A stretch of 64,000 nt of DNA from Kitasatospora kifunensis (GCF_014203855.1 NZ_JACHJV010000001.1:7378001-7442000), one strand, 5' to 3'. Counted from the first letter of the stretch, positions 24,445-33,356 are shown. A program made the numbers and translations. The notes: generated from the sequence alone by a model not told the origin.

Positions 24445-26586
24445 ATGCGCACCAACCTGCCCACCCAGCACACCAACGACCTCACCGCCGTCCGCAACCT
24501 GGGCATCCTCGCCCACGTCGACGCGGGCAAGACCACCGTCACCGAGCGGATCCTGTACCGCACCGGCGCCACCTACAAGCGCGGCGAGGTCCACGACGGC
24601 ACGACCGTCACCGACTTCGACTCCCAGGAACGCGATCGCGGCATCACCATCTTCGCCGCGGCGGTGAGTTGTTCCTGGGACGGCCATCGGATCAACCTGA
24701 TCGACACCCCGGGCCACGTCGACTTCTCCGACGAGGTGGAGCGTTCGCTGCGGGTGCTCGACGGCGCGATCGCGGTGTTCGACGCCGTCGCGGGCGTCGA
24801 GCCGCAGAGCGAGTCGGTGTGGCGCCAGGCCGATCGGCACGGCGTCCCGCGGATCGCCTTCGTCAACAAGCTGGACCGTGCCGGGGCCGACCTCGACGCG
24901 GCGGTCGCCTCGATCCGCGAGCGCCTGCATCCGGCCCCGCTGGTCGTGCAGTTGCCGATCGGTGCGGAGGACGGGTTCACCGGTGTGGTGGATCTGCTGC
25001 GCATGCGCGCGCTGGTCTGGGCCGACGGCGGTGACACCTTCACCGAGGGCCCGGTTCCGGACGCCCTGCTGGCGCAGGCGCGGCAGCGTCGCCGGCTGCT
25101 GGAGGAGGCGGTGGCGGAGCTCCACCCGGCCGCGCTGGAGGAGTTCTGCGCGGAGTCGACGATCCAGGCGCAGACGCTGACCGCCGCACTGCGTGACCTC
25201 ACCCGCACGGGTGAGGGCGTGGTGGTGCTCTGCGGTTCGGCCTACCGCAACCGCGGGATCGAGCCGCTGCTGGAAGCCGTCGTGGCCTATCTGCCCTCGC
25301 CACTGGACGTGCCGGCGGTGCGCGGCAGCCAGGACGACGCGGAGCAGGAGCGGGCCGCCGACCCGGCAGCGCCGTTCGCCGGGCTGGTGTTCAAGGTGAA
25401 CTCGACCAGCACCGGGCGGCTGACCTACCTGCGGGTCTACTCGGGCACGATCCACAAGGGAGAGGCGGTGCTGGACGTGGGTGCGCGACGCACCGAGCGG
25501 GTCGCTCGGATCCTGCGGGTCCAGGCCGACCGGCACACCGAGGTGGACCGGGCGGTGGCCGGGGACATCGTCGCGGTGATCGGGCCGAAGGCCGCCCGCG
25601 CCGGTGCCACCCTGTGCGCGCCCACGGCTCCGCTGCTCCTCGAACCGCCCTCGGCGGCCGCCCCGGTGGTCTCGGTGGCGGTGGAGGCCCGGCGTCGCGG
25701 CGAGACCGAGCGGCTGGTCTCGGCGCTGGCCCGGCTGATCGAGGAGGACCCCTCGTTGGCGGTGCGCACCGATCCCGAGACCGGGCAGACGGTCCTGTCG
25801 GGGATGGGCGAGCTGCACCTGGAGGTGGCGGTGGAGAAGGTCCGCCGTGACCACGGGCTCGACGTCAATGTCGGTCGGCCGAAGGTGGCCTACCGGGAGA
25901 CGGTGCTGCGCGGGGTGTCCGGGCTGGTGTACCGGCACGTCAAACAGGACGGCGGCGCCGGTCAGTTCGCCCACGTCGTCCTCGACGTGGCGCCGCTGGA
26001 GGCTGCCGCCGAGCGGCAGCAAGGAGGCAGCGCGGAGGGCGGCAGTGCGGAGGGCTTCACCTTCCACTCGACCGTGGTCGGTGGCCGGGTGCCGCAGGAG
26101 TACGTGCGAGCGGTGGAGGCCGGTTGCCGGGACGCGTTGGCCGATGGGCCGCTCGGCGGTCACCCGGTGACCGGACTGCGGGTCATCTTGACCGATGGCG
26201 CCACCCATGCCAAGGACTCCTCGGAGTTGGCGTTCCGTACGGCCGGTCGGCTCGCGCTCCGGGAGGCGCTCCGGGCCAGCGCGCTGGCACTGCTCGAACC
26301 GGTGGTCGAGGTCACGGTCACCGTGCCCGAGGACGCCGTGGGCGGGGTGCTCGGCGACCTGGCGGCGCGGCGCGGCCGGGTCTCCGGCTCGATCGCGCGG
26401 GCCGGGACGGTGGCGATCACGGCGACGGTGCCGCTGGCCGAGCTGTTCGGCTACGCGACCCGGCTGCGCAGCCGCACCCAGGGCCGGGGCACCTTCACCG
26501 CCCGGCCCACCGGCTACGCCCCGGCCCCGGCCGCACCGGTCACCACGGCCGCGGTCACCACGGCCAACGGGACGGCGGCCCGGTAG
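24445..26586 (+). CDS. EF-G-like translational GTPase (EF-G2 / ribosomal-protection type)
   Basis: A 713-residue translational GTPase with the five-domain EF-G/TetM layout. G1 is AHVDAGKTT (23-31), the switch region is QERDRGITI, G3 is DTPGH (87-91) and G4 is NKLD (141-144). Domain II begins near FAGLVFKVNSTSTGRLTYLR. Domain IV starts near PKVAYRETVL. The short linkers and the SGMGELHLEVAVEKVRRDHG segment fit the family. It is probably an accessory EF-G that acts on stalled or drug-bound ribosomes, not the housekeeping copy, because no rps or tuf genes adjoin it. Upstream is a 280-bp leader with a uORF and hairpins, pointing to inducible expression. A terminator follows. Confidence 0.87.
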   Translation: MRTNLPTQHTNDLTAVRNLGILAHVDAGKTTVTERILYRTGATYKRGEVHDGTTVTDFDSQERDRGITIFAAAVSCSWDGHRINLIDTPGHVDFSDEVERSLRVLDGAIAVFDAVAGVEPQSESVWRQADRHGVPRIAFVNKLDRAGADLDAAVASIRERLHPAPLVVQLPIGAEDGFTGVVDLLRMRALVWADGGDTFTEGPVPDALLAQARQRRRLLEEAVAELHPAALEEFCAESTIQAQTLTAALRDLTRTGEGVVVLCGSAYRNRGIEPLLEAVVAYLPSPLDVPAVRGSQDDAEQERAADPAAPFAGLVFKVNSTSTGRLTYLRVYSGTIHKGEAVLDVGARRTERVARILRVQADRHTEVDRAVAGDIVAVIGPKAARAGATLCAPTAPLLLEPPSAAAPVVSVAVEARRRGETERLVSALARLIEEDPSLAVRTDPETGQTVLSGMGELHLEVAVEKVRRDHGLDVNVGRPKVAYRETVLRGVSGLVYRHVKQDGGAGQFAHVVLDVAPLEAAAERQQGGSAEGGSAEGFTFHSTVVGGRVPQEYVRAVEAGCRDALADGPLGGHPVTGLRVILTDGATHAKDSSELAFRTAGRLALREALRASALALLEPVVEVTVTVPEDAVGGVLGDLAARRGRVSGSIARAGTVAITATVPLAELFGYATRLRSRTQGRGTFTARPTGYAPAPAAPVTTAAVTTANGTAAR

Positions 26587-26602
26587 GCCTGACGGGGGCT
26601 GA

Positions 26603-26635
26603 CGTCCGTCCACCCGTTCACCGGGTGGACGGACG
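26603..26635. terminator. terminator after the EF-G-like gene
   Basis: A perfect 14-bp stem (26603-26616 with 26622-26635) with a 5-nt loop lies between convergent genes. Confidence 0.78.
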
Positions 26636-26648
26636 GGCCCGATCGACG

Positions 26649-27239
26649 TCACGCCTCAGGGTCGACCCGGACCTCCTGCAACAGGCCCCAGGTAAAGTCG
26701 GCGGTGCAGGAGCGGGGTTGGCCGGCGGCGTCGGGGGCGCAGAAGTCGAGCTGCCAGCGGGTCGGGGCGCTGCCCTCACGGGGCACGGCAGGCGGGAAGG
26801 CCGCACCGAGGTCGGCGACCACGCAGCTCCACGGGCTCAGGTCGGCCAGTGTGCGCAGCACCGGCGGTGGCGTGCCGGGCGCCCGGACCAGCCACTCGTG
26901 CCAGAGCGGGCCGCCGACCTCGGCGGGACCGAGCAGGATCTCGAAGCGCAGGTCGGGCCAGAGCGGGAGTACCCAGTGCTGCGCGGTGCAGGTGAGGTCG
27001 CCGATCGGGCGGGGGAGGACGGCCTGCGGCGGGCCGAGCACGGCGGTGTAGCGGCGGGCCCCGTGCGGAAAGCGCGGCGAGCGGATCATCGCCTGCCAGC
27101 GCTTGTTCGCCTCCTGCAACTCGGCCCGGGAGGAGCCGAGCCGACTCACCGCCTGCTCGACCAACTCGGGGTTGAAGTCGGCCATCCGCCGTAGCAGCAC
27201 GAGTTGGAACTCGGTGGTCGCGAAACCGTTGATCGCCAT
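26649..27239 (-). CDS. hypothetical protein (196 aa)
   Basis: A 196-residue soluble protein with no signal peptide or membrane helices. The N-terminus is helical (INGFATTEFQLVLLRRMADF, EQAVSRLGSSRAELQEANKR). The rest is beta-rich with tryptophans (HWVLPLWPDLRFEILLGP, GPLWHEWLVRAPG). I do not recognise a family. The ATG lacks a ribosome-binding site; TAACCT lies 6 bp upstream and overlaps the end of the MITE-like element at 27250, so insertion of that element may have reshaped this promoter. Confidence 0.6.
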   Translation of the reverse strand: MAINGFATTEFQLVLLRRMADFNPELVEQAVSRLGSSRAELQEANKRWQAMIRSPRFPHGARRYTAVLGPPQAVLPRPIGDLTCTAQHWVLPLWPDLRFEILLGPAEVGGPLWHEWLVRAPGTPPPVLRTLADLSPWSCVVADLGAAFPPAVPREGSAPTRWQLDFCAPDAAGQPRSCTADFTWGLLQEVRVDPEA

Positions 27240-27245
27240 CGGGCC

Positions 27246-27251
27246 AGGTTA
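27246..27251 (-). promoter_or_regulatory. -10-like TAACCT overlapping the MITE-like element boundary
   Basis: On the minus strand it lies 6 bp upstream of ATG 27239 and shares its first two bases with the element's terminal TA. Confidence 0.3.
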
Positions 27252-27427
27252 GGGCCTGTCGTCAAACCCCCTTCTGCTCGGCGACGCCATGCACGCACTC
27301 TCGCCGCACCGGGCACAGGCCCAAGTACGTCCAGTACGAGGGCCCGCGCCCGGCACGCCGAGAGCACGCACCTGACGCTGCCAAGCCGCCCTGCGGGCGA
27401 ACGAAGGGGGTTTGACGACAGGCCCTA
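27250..27427. mobile_element. 178-bp MITE-like non-coding inverted-repeat element
   Basis: Perfect 25-bp terminal inverted repeats (27250-27274 and 27403-27427) begin with TAGGGCCTGTCGTCAAAC and end with its mirror. They enclose about 128 bp without coding capacity that itself shows imperfect internal symmetry (CTCTCGCCG near 27298, CGCCGAGAG near 27357). Both ends meet TA, compatible with a TA target duplication. It lies between the 196-residue gene and the MFS gene. The parental transposase family cannot be named from the window. Confidence 0.75.
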
Positions 27428-27450
27428 GGGGTGCGGGAGGGGTCTCGATG

Positions 27451-28650
27451 TCATCTGAGGGCTCTGCTGAGTGCTCCGCCCAGGGGAAGTTGGACCGCGG
27501 CGAGCAGCAGAGCGCCGACGGCCAGTACCGTCCACAGGCAGGTCACCCCGGTGCGCGCGAGCAGTTGGGTGCCCAGGAGCGGGGCGGCGATGCCGGCGAT
27601 GCCCCAGCTGATCCCGTAGACGGCGAGGTAGTGGCCGCGGGCGGCGGTCGGCGCCAGCTCGACCACGACGGCGTAGGCGCGGCCGAGCAGGAGGAGGTCG
27701 CCCAGGCTCCAGACGACGGTGGCGGCCAGGAAGGCGGGCAGGGTGCGCGCTGCGGCGTAGCCGGCCAGGCCGGCTGCCAGCAGCAGGTAGCCGAGGGCGA
27801 GCGCGGAGGGGGCGGAGAGTGCGGCGGGTCGGCGCAGGCGCAGCAGCGGCTGTCCGGCCACCACTGTCACGGCGGCGGTGGTGAAGAGCAGTCCGGCATC
27901 CGCACCGTCAAGACCTCGCCGGACCAGGGAGAGTGGCAGCGCGACCATGATCTGCAGGTAGACCACCGCGAACAGGGTGCCGCAGGCGAGCATGGCCAGC
28001 AGCGCCCCGTCGCGCCAGGCCGATCGGTCAGCAGGGCTTTCGATACAGTCGCTAGGCCTGCTCGGTTCGTCGGCGGTGGGCCGCGGGCGGTCGGCGGGTA
28101 GCACGGTGCGCACGACGATCGCGCAGGCCAGGCTGGTCAGTGCGTCGACGACGAACAGCCAGCGCAGGTCCCAGCGCCCCACCGTGGCGGCGATCAGTCC
28201 GGCGCCCACGCCCGCTCCGGCGAGTGCGGCGTTCAACGCCCCGTAGGCGCGGACGTGTTCGTCCGGCTCGACCGCGTCGGCGATCATCGCCTGGCTCGGT
28301 GGCTCGTAGAGTTCGAAGACCAGCCCGAGCAGCACCGCGAAGACCGCGACCGTCGTCAACGAGCCGGCTGCCGCGATCCCCAGCTCCGCGATCGCGCAGC
28401 CGACGAGACCGAGCAGGATCGTGTGGCGTCGGCCCAGACGGTCGGCGAGGCGACCGCCGGCCAGTCGGGAGGGGATCGTCGCCAGTCCGAAGGCGGCCGA
28501 GACGAGCCCGGCCGTCGCGATTCCGGCCCCGAACTCGGTGCTGACCAGCACCGTCAGGAAGGGAAGGGAGAAGGCGCCGAGCCGGTTGACGGCCCGTGCC
28601 GCGATCAGCAGCCGCACCCCGGGCGGCAGCGGCCCGCCGCTCTTGGACAT
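27451..28650 (-). CDS. MFS transporter
   Basis: A 399-residue protein with 12 predicted membrane helices. The MFS loop 2-3 signature is GGRLADRLGRRHTILLG, preceded by FGLATIPSRLA, and a conserved ELYEPPSQAMIADAVEP segment follows helix 4. The central loop is charged (DRPRPTADEPSRPSDCIES, about 190-212). It is likely a proton-driven exporter of small molecules. It has GGAG before ATG 28650. It is divergent from the CGNR protein, with a palindrome in the shared 80-bp promoter region, so the CGNR protein may regulate it. Confidence 0.87.
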   Translation of the reverse strand: MSKSGGPLPPGVRLLIAARAVNRLGAFSLPFLTVLVSTEFGAGIATAGLVSAAFGLATIPSRLAGGRLADRLGRRHTILLGLVGCAIAELGIAAAGSLTTVAVFAVLLGLVFELYEPPSQAMIADAVEPDEHVRAYGALNAALAGAGVGAGLIAATVGRWDLRWLFVVDALTSLACAIVVRTVLPADRPRPTADEPSRPSDCIESPADRSAWRDGALLAMLACGTLFAVVYLQIMVALPLSLVRRGLDGADAGLLFTTAAVTVVAGQPLLRLRRPAALSAPSALALGYLLLAAGLAGYAAARTLPAFLAATVVWSLGDLLLLGRAYAVVVELAPTAARGHYLAVYGISWGIAGIAAPLLGTQLLARTGVTCLWTVLAVGALLLAAVQLPLGGALSRALR

Positions 28651-28680
28651 CCAGTACTCCAGGCACTCGTGACTGTCTAA

Positions 28681-28695
28681 ACTGATATCGTCAGT
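28681..28695. promoter_or_regulatory. candidate operator in the MFS/CGNR divergent region
   Basis: The 15-bp palindrome ACTGATATCGTCAGT (5-bp arms, near-symmetric centre) lies midway between the two start codons. Confidence 0.45.
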
Positions 28696-28733
28696 GACGA
28701 ACGCTAGGACTGGAAGGGGTGACTGGTCAAGTG

Positions 28734-29315
28734 ATGTTCGACAGTCACGTGACTGCGCTGCTGGAGGCGGCGGTCTCCCTCGTCAACTCCCTGACCGGCG
28801 GGGAGGAACGCGGCAAGCCGTACCTCGCACCGCACGGCGCCGACCTGCCGGCAGCGGTCGATGCGGCGCTGCCGCCGGCCGCCTCCGGCCCGCGGGCGAT
28901 CGACGCGGGGCAGGCGGCCTACCTCGCCCGGACGGCGCAGCAGCTGCGTCGGGTCTTCGAGGCGGTCGACGCAGGTCGGCTCGACGAGGCGGCGCATGCC
29001 CTGAACGGGTTGCTGGCATCGAGCGGCGCCCGCCCGCAGCTCGACCAAGTCCCCGGCGAGCCCTGGCAGCTCCACTTCCACGGCGCGGACGACTCGCTGG
29101 CCGTGGGCTGGAGCGCGGGCTGCGCCCTCGCTCTCGCGCTGGCCGTCGGCAGCGACCTCGCGGGCAGGCTCGGTGTCTGCCAGGCCCCGCACTGCGACCG
29201 CGTGTACGTCGACGGCTCACGCAACAGCGCGCGCCAGTTCTGCTCGACCGCCTGTCAGAACCGCACCAAGGCCGCGGCTTTCCGCGCCCGCCAGGCGAAG
29301 CAGGCGCGCTCATAG
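28734..29315 (+). CDS. CGNR zinc-finger / ABATE-domain protein
   Basis: A 193-residue protein with an N-terminal ABATE-like helical domain (MFDSHVTALLEAAVSLVNSL, then helices to about 150) and a C-terminal zinc-finger. The finger reads CQAPHCDRVYVDGSRN, then FCSTACQNRTKAAAFRAR, where CQNR replaces the usual CGNR. This family is thought to bind DNA as stress-linked regulators. The start may be ATG 28734 or GTG 28731; GGAAGGGG at 28712-28719 serves both. The divergent MFS exporter is its most likely target, by analogy with local repressor-exporter pairs. Confidence 0.85.
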   Translation: MFDSHVTALLEAAVSLVNSLTGGEERGKPYLAPHGADLPAAVDAALPPAASGPRAIDAGQAAYLARTAQQLRRVFEAVDAGRLDEAAHALNGLLASSGARPQLDQVPGEPWQLHFHGADDSLAVGWSAGCALALALAVGSDLAGRLGVCQAPHCDRVYVDGSRNSARQFCSTACQNRTKAAAFRARQAKQARS

Positions 29316-29369
29316 GAGTGCTGTCTGTCGCTCCCGCAAATCCGTTCGCCTGGCCCGCATCTTGCTCCC

Positions 29370-29375
29370 TACGCT
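29370..29375 (+). promoter_or_regulatory. -10-like TACGCT for a probable leaderless mRNA
   Basis: It lies 7 bp upstream of ATG 29383, which has no ribosome-binding site. Confidence 0.4.
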
Positions 29376-29382
29376 GCGGGCC

Positions 29383-29979
29383 ATGAGCTTCGCCTACGAG
29401 ATCAGACCCGAGCAGGTCCAGGACCATCCGGCGGTACGCCGCGTACACGCACTCGCCTTCGGCGATCCCGAACGCGTACCCGCGCTGGTCGACGCGCTCC
29501 GTGCCGCGCCGGCGTCGATCGAGCCGATATCGCTGGTCGCGGTCGCGACGCGGCAGGATCGGCAGGATCAGGTCGTCGGGCACGTCATGCTCAGCGCCTG
29601 CCGGCTCGATGCCCAGATCCGGCTGGTCGATGTCGTCAGCCTGTCGCCTCTGGGCGTCCATCCGGACCACCAGCGCCACGGCGTCGGTACCCGGCTGATC
29701 GAGGCGGCGCTGAAAGCGGCCGACGATCGCGGAGTGCCGCTGGTCTTCCTGGAGGGCTCGCCGACGTACTACGGCAAGCGTGGTTTCCAGCGGGCCGACC
29801 GGTGCGGGTTCCGATCGCCGTCGTTGCGCATCCCGGATCCGGCGTTCCAGGTCGTGAAGTTGGCGTCGTACCAGCCCTGGATGACCGGCACGTTCGTCTA
29901 CGCCGAGGCGTTCTGGGCGAACGACTGCGTAGGCCTGCGCGATCCCGAGCGCTTCGCGCGGATCGCCGCCCTGGGCTGA
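29383..29979 (+). CDS. GNAT-family N-acetyltransferase
   Basis: A 198-residue acetyl-CoA-dependent acyltransferase. The GNAT core runs from YEIRPEQVQDHPAV through the motif B/A region VVSLSPLGVHPDHQRHGVGTRLIEAA (read in two parts around residues 85-110), where QRHGVGT is the acetyl-CoA pyrophosphate loop. It continues with LVFLEGSPTYYGKRGFQRA, typical of YhbS-like members. Substrate unknown. The ATG follows a -10-like hexamer directly, suggesting a leaderless transcript independent of the CGNR gene 67 bp upstream. Confidence 0.88.
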   Translation: MSFAYEIRPEQVQDHPAVRRVHALAFGDPERVPALVDALRAAPASIEPISLVAVATRQDRQDQVVGHVMLSACRLDAQIRLVDVVSLSPLGVHPDHQRHGVGTRLIEAALKAADDRGVPLVFLEGSPTYYGKRGFQRADRCGFRSPSLRIPDPAFQVVKLASYQPWMTGTFVYAEAFWANDCVGLRDPERFARIAALG

Positions 29980-30644
29980 GAACTCGTTGTACGGAGGGCC
30001 TCTTGGCGGCTCGGTCGGTGTCCGCACCAGACTCCGCATCCGCGCCAGGCCGAGAAGCCGGGGGCCCTCCCGCTTCCTGGCGTGGCCCTTTCGGGCCTCT
30101 GGCGCTCGCTGGTCGGACATTATGATGATCGACAGAGCGTGATCATTCAGTTTCAGCCACTTCGCGCCGCCGACTGCCCGCGACGGTCCGACACCCCGTG
30201 CTTGCGGAGCGTGTCCCCCGGGTGTCGGCAACTTCCCTGGGCGTCCCACGGATTGGACGGCTGGAACGCCATCGTGTGTCGCCGGTGGCGGGCGGTGGGT
30301 TTTCGAGTCGCGCGGCCGCGCTCCCTCGGTGGAGATCGTGTGCCCACCGCCCCCAACTCGTCCCGAGCCACTGCTTACGCCATGTCGCACAAGGGGCTGT
30401 CGTGACCACGGGAGACGTGTGCGCCAGGTGATTGGCGAGTTCACATCCAACTTCCGTTCACGGTTGATCGGTTTTGGTAGCGTCGGCCGCCGTCGAATCC
30501 GGAATCCAGCACTCCATTAGAGCCGGTACTGCCAGGAGCGGCTGACGGTTCGACACACCTGCTGAGCGCAAGCCCGTGCCACCTGCCCGTCCTGCACCAC
30601 CCGTCCCGTGCTACCCGTTCCCGCCGTCCCACAGGAGAGCCTCG
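29980..30644. other. 665-bp non-coding region upstream of the 2-MIB operon
   Basis: No convincing gene is seen on either strand. It contains a 9-bp inverted repeat (CCGACACCC 30188-30196, GGGTGTCGG 30220-30228), two GTTCAC hexamers 17 bp apart (about 30439 and 30456) and an A/T-richer GGTTGATCGGTTTTGGTAG stretch at 30462-30480 that may hold the operon promoter. The length suggests elaborate control of the operon at 30645. Confidence 0.45.
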
Positions 30645-32072
30645 ATGTCGATAGAAGCGGATCTGGACTCGTTCCAAGGCCCCATCCCCGCTGCCGGTCC
30701 CGCACAGCTCAGCCTGAGTACCGCCGCCGCCCGGAAGCTGGCGACGACCACCAAGTCCGCTCCGCAGATGCGCGGCATCACCTCGCGTTGGCTGCTGCGC
30801 CAGCTCCCGTGGGTGCAGGTCTCCGGCGGCACCTACCGGGTCAACCGCAGGCTCTCGCTGGCCGTCGGCCGCGGGCGGGTCGGCTTCATCCAGGCCGGGG
30901 CCGACGACGTGCGGATCATCCCCCAGACGCTGCGCGAGATCCCGGCGCTGCGCGGCTTCGACGACGACGCGCTGCTCGCCGAGCTGGCCGGCCGCTTCAC
31001 GCCCCGCGACTTCAGCAGCGGCGAGGTGCTGGTCGAGGAGGGCCGGCCGGTCGAGGAGGTCTTCATCGTCGCGCACGGCCGGATCGAGCGGATCGCCACC
31101 GGCAAGTACGGCGACCGCAAGACCCTCGGCGTGCTCTCCGACGGCGACCACCTCGGCGACGAGGCACTGCTGCGCCCCGATCCGCTGTGGACGGCCACGG
31201 TGAAGGCCAGCACCGCCGGTACCGTGATGGTGCTGCCCTGGGCGGCCTTCCTCGAGCTGTTCGACCGCTCCGAGCAACTGCGCGACCACGTCGACCGGTT
31301 CCTCGCCAGCTCGGCGCGGAAGGTCAACTCCAAGGGCGAGGTGGAGGTCGCCATCTCGGCGGGTCACGAGGGCGAGGCCGACGTCCCCACCTCCTTCGTG
31401 GACTACGACCTCGCGCCGCGCGAGTACGACTTGTCCCTGACGCAGACCATCCTGCGCGTGCACTCCCGCGTCGCCGACCTCTACAACGACCCGATGAACC
31501 AGCTGGAGCAGCAGCTGCGGCTGACGGTCGAGGAGATCCGCGAGCGTCAGGAGTGGGAGCTGCTGAACAACCGGGAGTTCGGGCTGCTCCACAACGCCGA
31601 CTACGACCAGCGGATCAACACCTGGTCCGGGCCGCCGACTCCGGACGACATGGACGACCTGCTGTCGATGCGCCGGGGCACCGATCTGTTCCTCGCCCAC
31701 CCCAAGGCGATCACCGCCTTCTTCCGCGAGTGCACCAAGCGCGGCATCTACCCCGACAGCACGGACGTCGGCGGCCACCAGGTGCCGGCCTGGCGCGGTG
31801 TGCCGATCTTCCCGTGCGGCAAGATCCCGATCACCGGCCACACCTCCTCGATCCTCGCGATGCGCACCGGCGAGGAGGACCAGGGTGTCATCGGGCTGCA
31901 CCAGACCGGGATCCCCGACGAGTACGAGCCCAGCCTGAACGTCCGTTTCATGGGCATCGACGACAAGGCGATCATGAAGTACCTGGTGACCGCCTACTAC
32001 TCGGCGGCGATCCTGGTGGGCGACGCCGTCGGCATCCTGGAGAACGTCGACATCGCCGCCCCGCGGTCCTGA
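30645..32072 (+). CDS. family 2B encapsulin shell protein with cyclic-nucleotide-binding-like domain (EshA type)
   Basis: A 475-residue HK97-fold shell protein of the EshA / family 2B encapsulin type. A short N-arm precedes HK97 elements near 45-95. A cyclic-nucleotide-binding-like domain is inserted at about 98-220 (FSSGEVLVEEGRPVEEVFIV, GDHLGDEALLR, MVLPWAAFLELF). The remaining shell fold follows (VDYDLAPREYDLSL, DQRINTWSGPP, ITAFFRECTKRG, PITGHTSSILAMRTGEE). It is expected to self-assemble into a protein compartment that packages the downstream terpene cyclase; this pairing is established for the family. It has an AGGAGAG site, and the cyclase gene follows after 21 bp. The ligand of the inserted domain is not settled. 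Confidence 0.93.
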   Translation: MSIEADLDSFQGPIPAAGPAQLSLSTAAARKLATTTKSAPQMRGITSRWLLRQLPWVQVSGGTYRVNRRLSLAVGRGRVGFIQAGADDVRIIPQTLREIPALRGFDDDALLAELAGRFTPRDFSSGEVLVEEGRPVEEVFIVAHGRIERIATGKYGDRKTLGVLSDGDHLGDEALLRPDPLWTATVKASTAGTVMVLPWAAFLELFDRSEQLRDHVDRFLASSARKVNSKGEVEVAISAGHEGEADVPTSFVDYDLAPREYDLSLTQTILRVHSRVADLYNDPMNQLEQQLRLTVEEIRERQEWELLNNREFGLLHNADYDQRINTWSGPPTPDDMDDLLSMRRGTDLFLAHPKAITAFFRECTKRGIYPDSTDVGGHQVPAWRGVPIFPCGKIPITGHTSSILAMRTGEEDQGVIGLHQTGIPDEYEPSLNVRFMGIDDKAIMKYLVTAYYSAAILVGDAVGILENVDIAAPRS

Positions 32073-32093
32073 TCCGGCGATCAGGAGAATCCG

Positions 32094-33344
32094 ATGGCAG
32101 CCTTCGAAACCGCCGCTGGGGCGACCCGGTTGATACCGAGCGGCCCGAGTGGACTGGGCACCTCAGCGGCCCGGATCGCCGACCTGCTCCGCCCGCGCGT
32201 GCCCGGCGCTTCCGCCCCTGGCGTCCGTACGCCCGGCGTCCGTACGCCCGCTGTCCCCACGCCCGGTGCCCGTACGCCCGGCGTCCCCACGCCCGGCGTC
32301 CGGACGCCCGGTGTCCCCACGCCCGGCGTCCGGACGCCCGGCGTTCGCACCTCGGACGTCCGGGGCACGGAGGTGGCCCGCAGCCGCACCGTCCCCGGCC
32401 TGTACTGCCCACCCCACCTGCGCGATGACCCCGCCCTGGCCGAGGAGGTCAACGAGCGCCTGGTCGACTGGACCCAGCAGGTGGGCATCTACGCGGGCCG
32501 CACCGAGAAGTTCCGGCAGGCCAACTTCGGTCGGCTGCTCATGCTGACCCACCCCGACACCGACGACCCGGACCGGCTGGTGGCCGCCGGCCGCTGCCTG
32601 GCCGCGGAGTTCGCCGTCGACGACTACTTCTGCGAGGAGGCCACCACCAGCGACCACCCCGAGCGCCTCGGGCCGCAGTTGATGCTCGCCCAGTCGGCGA
32701 TCGATCCGCCCCAGCTGCCCGGCCGGTACCAGGAGCGCTACGAGCGCTCGGTGCGCGAGCAGCCGGTGCTGAACGCGCTGTGGCACTCCCTGCGGGAACT
32801 GGCCGGGTTCGCCAGCGGGTCGCAGGTCAACCGGCTCCGGCAGGAGATCGCCGGACTCTTCCTCGGCATGGACGCCGAGGCGGGGTGGCGGATCGGTGGC
32901 AGTGCGCCGTCCGTCTCCGAGTACCTGGCGAACCGTCAGATGAACAGCTTCCTGCCGTGCATGACCCTGGTCGACGCCGTCGGCGGCTACGAACTGCCCG
33001 CCAACGTCTACGGCCGCCCCGACGTTCGCCGCGCGACCCTGCAGGCCGCCCTCGCCTCCGTGCTGCTCAACGACATCTACTCGATGCACAAGGAGGGCGG
33101 CGCCCAGGGCCTCGAGTACAACCTGCCCACCGTGCTGGCGGCGGAGGACGGTTGCTCGCTCGCCGAGGCGACCCGGCGTTCCATCGAGCTGCACAACGAA
33201 CTCGTGCGCTCCTTCGAGGCCGCCTCGGCCGCTCTCACCCTGACCGGCGACCTGGTCCTGACCCGCTACCTGGGTGCCCTGTGGGCCTGGCTCGGCGGCA
33301 ACAAGGAGTGGCACGCCAGCAGTCCCCGATACAACGAGCAGTAA
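32094..33344 (+). CDS. 2-methylisoborneol synthase (terpene cyclase, encapsulin cargo)
   Basis: A 416-residue class I terpene cyclase converting 2-methyl-GPP to 2-methylisoborneol. The catalytic domain (about 100-416) has the metal-binding DDYFCEE (176-182) and the NSE triad in NDIYSMHKE (326-334). The N-terminal 100 residues are disordered and contain nine PGVRT/PGVPT-type pentapeptides (41-86), encoded by 15-bp repeats. Such Pro/Gly-rich tails target cyclases into family 2B encapsulins. An AGGAGA site precedes ATG 32094. It is the second gene of a three-gene operon with 21-bp and 12-bp gaps. The repeat number looks expanded and is probably variable between strains. Confidence 0.94.
   Translation: MAAFETAAGATRLIPSGPSGLGTSAARIADLLRPRVPGASAPGVRTPGVRTPAVPTPGARTPGVPTPGVRTPGVPTPGVRTPGVRTSDVRGTEVARSRTVPGLYCPPHLRDDPALAEEVNERLVDWTQQVGIYAGRTEKFRQANFGRLLMLTHPDTDDPDRLVAAGRCLAAEFAVDDYFCEEATTSDHPERLGPQLMLAQSAIDPPQLPGRYQERYERSVREQPVLNALWHSLRELAGFASGSQVNRLRQEIAGLFLGMDAEAGWRIGGSAPSVSEYLANRQMNSFLPCMTLVDAVGGYELPANVYGRPDVRRATLQAALASVLLNDIYSMHKEGGAQGLEYNLPTVLAAEDGCSLAEATRRSIELHNELVRSFEAASAALTLTGDLVLTRYLGALWAWLGGNKEWHASSPRYNEQ
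32214..32351. repeat. 15-bp tandem repeats in the cargo tail of 2-MIB synthase
   Basis: About nine in-frame copies of CCCGGCGTCCGTACG-like units encode PGVRT/PGVPT, with variants AVPT and GART. Confidence 0.9.
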
Positions 33345-33356
33345 GGAAGAGACACC

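Noticed and set aside
24106..26652. Long minus-strand frame opposite the EF-G-like gene
   Set aside because: Arg/His/Gly-rich composition, and it lies wholly antisense to a clearly conserved GTPase.
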